NCBI RefSeq assembly: GCF_020740795.1
Contig: NC_067312.1
Coordinates: forward strand, 45,842,405-45,906,404
Direction of reading: 5' to 3'
DNA length: 64,000 bases
Origin: Apus apus
Taxonomy: Eukaryota > Chordata > Aves > Apodiformes > Apodidae
The notes beneath the pieces were generated by a model that saw only the letters and a program-made list of their open reading frames with translations, made no database searches and was not told the origin of the DNA. Numbering within the stretch: position 1 is the stretch's first letter; each line of letters opens with the position of its first letter. A program made the position numbers and the translations under genes. Shown in pieces: positions 59,928 to 64,000 of the stretch.

Positions 59928-60699
59928 TGTAATAAATATTTATGTAATATGTAATACTTGTTCACTGCCAAGGCATTTTATGAAGATCCTACATTTCACT
60001 TATTAAAAACCTTGTAAGGTAAGCTTTCTGTTTTACCCCCACTCCAGGTTCAGGCAAACTCCTAATAAATACTGCAAATAAATAAATAGTTTTAGTATAT
60101 TTTGTCATGGTTATTTAACTTTTAAAAAATTAACATATTCAGTATAAGAATTTTTCTGGTAGGTTAATAGTGATCGATTGAAGCTATGTTATCCATGTGA
60201 TCTCTATGTTGTTACATTAGATCTCCATCTCAGAATATATAAAATATCTTTCCAAACATCATTATGAGTGACAAAATGAAAAGACACAGCAGATGGAAGG
60301 CAGAGGGGAAAAAAAAAAAAGAGGCAGTTGAAAAAGCTGCCGGAAAACGTGAATATGCCAATGTTGTCTTACTGTCAGTGAGAGTATCACAAATAAATAG
60401 AATAGGCTTTTTGCCAACTAGGTGTATTTGCAGATGACGGGAAATTGTCCAATCTGTTAAAATATATGACATATTAAGTTACTTAATTTGAAAAATTGCC
60501 AAGGGATTAAAAGAATTCTTTAAAGCTTTTAGGGAAGGTGGCATTTCATCATATAAAACTCAGCATTAAGAGTGACAAATGAAATTTTGGTCACAACCAG
60601 ATTCAGACTGATCAGCTGTGGCACTTTCCCCAGTCCTCCATTCCTGGAGAAAACCAGAGAAGTAAAGGCCCCTCTATGCTAAAAAGACATGCCTAATAA
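59928..60699. other. No gene recognised
   Basis: AT-rich, with an A-run near 60308-60320. Nothing supported. Confidence 0.5.
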
Positions 60700-61108
60700 A
60701 TCTGATAACATTCTCCAGTGAGAAGATGGAATCGGTGGGCAGGGGAGGAGGCTGGATGTGTTTATCTCCGTGGACTGAAAACTATCTGAACCGTCAGTTC
60801 AAAGGATGGTGGATCAGCAGCAAAGAGACCAGCAACAGGCCAGTAGATAACTGTCAAGAGCAGATGCTGGAGGGCTACTGACTGTCAGGATGCTTCTGTG
60901 ATGTCCCCCTCCAGTGCAGAGGGCTTTGTGAATGAAAACGAGGGCTCACACATGGCACTCGCGTCACACAGAGGGGCGGCTGCTGCAGGACTGCATTTTA
61001 GAGTGGTGATTAGAAATACCCCCTCACCATGCTCACAAAATACTATTGAGACTAATGTTTTGTTTACGAATTAACTGGTTTATTAAGGGTTAATACAAAC
61101 TAAGGGAC

Positions 61109-61886
61109 TGTGGGAAACTGTTCTCTTCTTCCCCACATAAGTAGAAACAAAATGCCTTTTAAGCCAGCAAAGGCCTCTCCTGATTATGCCCAGCTAACGA
61201 ACTAAAACAGACTTGCTTCTCAAGGACAACTGAACCCAAACCAACAGATGTACGGGACAGAAAGGATGGGTGACAAGCCATCCTGTGCCCCTGGCAGTCA
61301 CCGCCTTAAAGTGGGGCTCATGGACACTCATTGGCTCTGGACAGTGACACTGAGGGGACAGGTGGGTCACGGGGGTACCAAAGGCAGTGAGTGCAGCAGG
61401 TGGGCCCTTCCCTCCCCCCTGAGGCCCGTTCGGACGCTTTCTGCGTGGGACACCCCCCTGCTGCGGACACTGGTGCTGGGACCCTGCTTGCCTGCCTGCC
61501 CCGGGTCCAGCCTGAGCCTCAGCACCGAGCGTGCCGGGTTCCCGAGCCCTGGGGTCGGGGCCGGAGCCCCCTCCCCGTGTTGCTGCCGCTTGAGGGGAAA
61601 CCAGCGGCCGCTGCACCCGGTGCCGAGAGGCTGCCCCTCCGACACCACGGACCTGCTGTCCTGCCTTCCGGCCACCGACCGCCGCTGGACAAGCCGCCGG
61701 AGGTTAACATCACCTAACACACACACACATTCCTTTCCTCATACTCGCACACACAGCGCGACCTCTTAAGGAGGACTGACGTCGGGCTAGCTTCCCTCCT
61801 CCCTTTGGTCCTTAACCCTCCCCCTTAAAAGCAAAGGACCTTTTTGCATTGCCTCCCTAAAGGACACTTTCTCACTGCAAATATAT

Positions 61887-61917
<31 letters not shown>

Positions 61918-62254
61918 TATGTATATACGTATATACATACGGATATTTATATATAGGGATATATGTATATATATATCCCTGTTAGCCATTCACATGTGCA
62001 TTTTCCCTAAACATCATCCCTCAGTTTGTGTTAACCCTTAATAAACTGATTAGTTTGTGGAGCAAACCTTGTTTTTAGAGGCAATTTCTGAGCGTGGTGG
62101 GGGTGCTCTCTAACTACCACCCTGAAATACGGTCCCACAGCGGCCGTTCCTCCATGAGAGGCAGCGCCACGTGTGACCCACGGTCTTATTCAAAAACCCC
62201 TCTACATCGGCGAGGGGGGAGTCACTAAAGCATCCTGACATTGGGCTTGTGACA
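61109..62254 (+). mobile_element. Solo LTR, family C, nested in a family B LTR
   Basis: 1146 bp from TGTGGGAAACTG to GGGCTTGTGACA between exact GGGAC copies (61104-61108 and 62255-62259). Very similar to 29893-30972, but the TATA box is mutated (GTACCAAAGG) and an AT microsatellite has expanded inside. It is the youngest layer of this nest. Confidence 0.95.
61879..61978. repeat. AT-rich microsatellite within an LTR
   Basis: About 100 bp of ATATAC, TATA and GTATAT units. At the same place the copy at 29893-30972 has only CACTACATACATATTGATAT. Confidence 0.9.
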
Positions 62255-64000
62255 GGGACCAAGGCTCAGGAGAAGTAGTCTAGGTATATATCAGGAAAAT
62301 AATTCAAAGGTACTATGGTTTTATTGAATGTACACTCTGAGGAAGAGGTGTGTAATCAATGGAGTAAAAGAGTAGGAGTTGAGCCCAACAGGAAAATCAG
62401 AGAGTGTGTGCGTGTGCGTTTACCCTTACGTAGTGTGTGGTTCTTGGGATGTGGCTGCCAGGGCTCAGCAGGAGGTCCATAGGGGGCCGGCTTTCCAGTA
62501 ACAGGGGCGACTTCCCAGCAGCAGGCAGGCAGGCAGATGCGGCTCCTTTGTGAGTTGCGACGAGCTCCAATCACAGGGCAGAATGGTAGACATGGACCGG
62601 GCAGGCAGCTGCGGGCTGTAGTTCAGTTTGACTCCGGTGTTAGGCTCGGCCAGGCTCCAGCCAGGTAGGCTACAGCCGTGCACGCTCCGGTGGGCAACGG
62701 TCCCTCGGGAGCAGGCTGGATCCCCATGGAGGGGGAACAGGTGGACACCCCTTTGGCTTCTCCGAGCAGCAGTTGCAGGGCAGCCCCCCCTTCCCTCTCT
62801 GCTCCTCTGGACAGCGATGCTGGTGTTCCAGGCGGCTTCCGGTACTGCAGCAGGGTCTCCTCCCAGGCAAGCAGAGAGTCACAGGCCTGCAGAACTTGCC
62901 CTCTTTTATAGATCAGAAATCACTGCTCGAGTAAAGTACCACTGTTCAAATTAGCCAGTTAGCATTGGCCAGGGACATACTCTGTCAGAGGCAGTCTTTA
63001 ACCTATTGTCCATTTTTCTGCCAGTTATCACAACCCTTATGCTCTTTTCTTGCTGTGAACTTACCTGGTAGAGCAAGAGGCCTGCTCCATTCTGTCCTTG
63101 GCTAAATCAGCTAAAAGCTGCCACTCTGGCTTTGCTGGCTTGAAAGGCATTTTGTTTAGTCTTATGTGGGTGGGAGAGAAGATGGACCGTTCCCCACAAT
63201 AACATACTCAGAGTTCAATACTGTGACCAATAATGTTTAAAATCTTCATTAATTACTTGCATAATGGGAGAGAGCACACCCTCAGGAAATTCAGAAATAG
63301 TATAAAATTGGAAGGAGTGGTTGATACACCATATATTTTTGCTGTCACTCATAGGAACCTTGACATACTGGAAAAATAGAGATGAACCTCACAAAGTTCA
63401 ACAAAAGGTAATGCCATATCATGCAACTGGAAAAATAGAGGCACAAATACTGGCTGGATTCTTTTTTAAAAAAAAAAAAAAAGAAAAAAAAGGGAAAAAA
63501 GAAGCGCAGTTAGCAACGCACAGCTGCATCATAAAAGACCAGCAGTTTCCTGGACTGAATTAGGAAGCACATCATCAGCAGGTCAATAGAGGTGATCCTT
63601 CCTCTTTGCTCAGGGGTGGTGAAATGCATCTGGAGTGCTGGGCACAGACTAAAGCTCCCCAGTACCAGAAACAAGTGGATATAGTGGATTGAGATTAGTA
63701 TCGAGCCATGATTAAAGGGCTGGACCACCTGACACATAAGAAGAGGTTGAAAGACTTGGGATAGTTCAGCCTGCGAAAGTGAAAGCTCACGTTTAATATA
63801 TATATGTGATCAGAAAAGGAGACAGAGATTAGAAGACTGGAGTAGACCTTCTCAGTGTTATTCAGTGCCAGGACAAGAGGCAACAGGCACAAACTGAAAT
63901 GCAGGCAATTCCATTTAAGCATAGGTTCTTTACAGTGTTGGTGGTCAAATACTGGAACAGGCTGCCCAGGGACGTTGTGGAGTTGACATCCTTGGAGACA

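Larger units (their letters stand above)
60852..63198 (-). mobile_element. Solo LTR, family B, containing another LTR
   Basis: On the minus strand it runs from TGTGGGGAACGGTCCATC (63198) to ...CTCTTGACA (60852). It is flanked by exact ATAAC copies (60847-60851 and 63199-63203). It is interrupted at 61109-62254 by a family C LTR. About 1.2 kb without that insert. The minus strand keeps TTAATAAACCAG as its polyadenylation signal region and CTATAAAAGAGG as its TATA box near 62911. Confidence 0.94.
60700..64000 (+). mobile_element. Old CR1 LINE carrying nested LTRs, cut by window end
   Basis: Diverged CR1 RT sequence before 60851 (AAGGATGGTGGATCAGCAGC) continues at 63204 (AATGTTTAAAATCTTCATTA, matching the CR1 LFNIFIND block) and on to the ORF2 C-terminus (TACTGGAACAGGCTGCCCAG at 63951-63970). 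The 3' end lies beyond the window. Many frame breaks; the left edge is approximate. Confidence 0.75.

Noticed and set aside
1-64000. CRISPR arrays, bacterial operons, tRNA or rRNA genes
   Set aside because: No regularly spaced repeats, ribosome-binding sites or cloverleaf/rRNA signatures were seen. The content is clearly vertebrate.

Overview
The window is nuclear DNA from a bird. It is AT-rich and gene-poor. It holds many CR1 LINE copies with the usual octamer-like 3' tail (ATTCTATGAT units), and many solo LTRs and decayed proviruses of ERVL-like and other avian LTR families. No bacterial features, tRNA, rRNA or CRISPR array were seen. The species cannot be named from the sequence alone.

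The only host gene recognised is on the minus strand at about 23.5-27.5 kb. Four exons encode a CAP-superfamily (SCP/TAPS) secreted or membrane protein, most like GLIPR1 or GLIPR1-like. Splice sites, phases and the four CAP-cavity residues (His, Glu, Glu, His) fit a real gene. Exon 1 has no in-frame ATG: the only good ATG is out of frame across an 8-T run in the signal peptide. The last exon(s) were not found.

The rest is a stack of mobile elements. 0-7 kb: solo LTR, CR1, LTR set in a GC-rich segment, CR1. 7-22 kb: mostly unannotated AT-rich DNA with a CR1 carrying a solo LTR (11.8-13.7 kb), CR1 fragments and three more LTRs. 28-31 kb: CR1 tail and two solo LTRs upstream of the CAP gene. 32.1-39.1 kb: a nearly full-length minus-strand CR1 (ORF1 esterase-like, ORF2 endonuclease and RT) interrupted by a 2.7-kb internally deleted ERVL-like provirus. 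40.5-42 kb: CR1 and a 22-bp LTR footprint. 44.1-54.9 kb: G-rich tract, rearranged LTR, CR1, then a 7-kb minus-strand ERVL-like provirus (tRNA-Leu-type primer site, gag, two integrase remnants, an oppositely oriented RT segment) inserted in another CR1 and itself carrying a CR1 in one LTR. 55-59 kb: AT-rich DNA with no gene seen. 59-64 kb: solo LTR, then a three-level nest (CR1 > minus LTR > plus LTR).

Insertion boundaries are often sharp, with 5-bp target-site duplications, so the order of events can be read. The most unusual observations are DNA rearrangements inside LTRs: an LTR reduced to its two termini between perfect duplications, a 73-bp inversion inside one proviral LTR relative to its partner, a fold-back piece in another LTR, and an inverted RT block inside the same provirus. 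No coding retroelement here looks intact.
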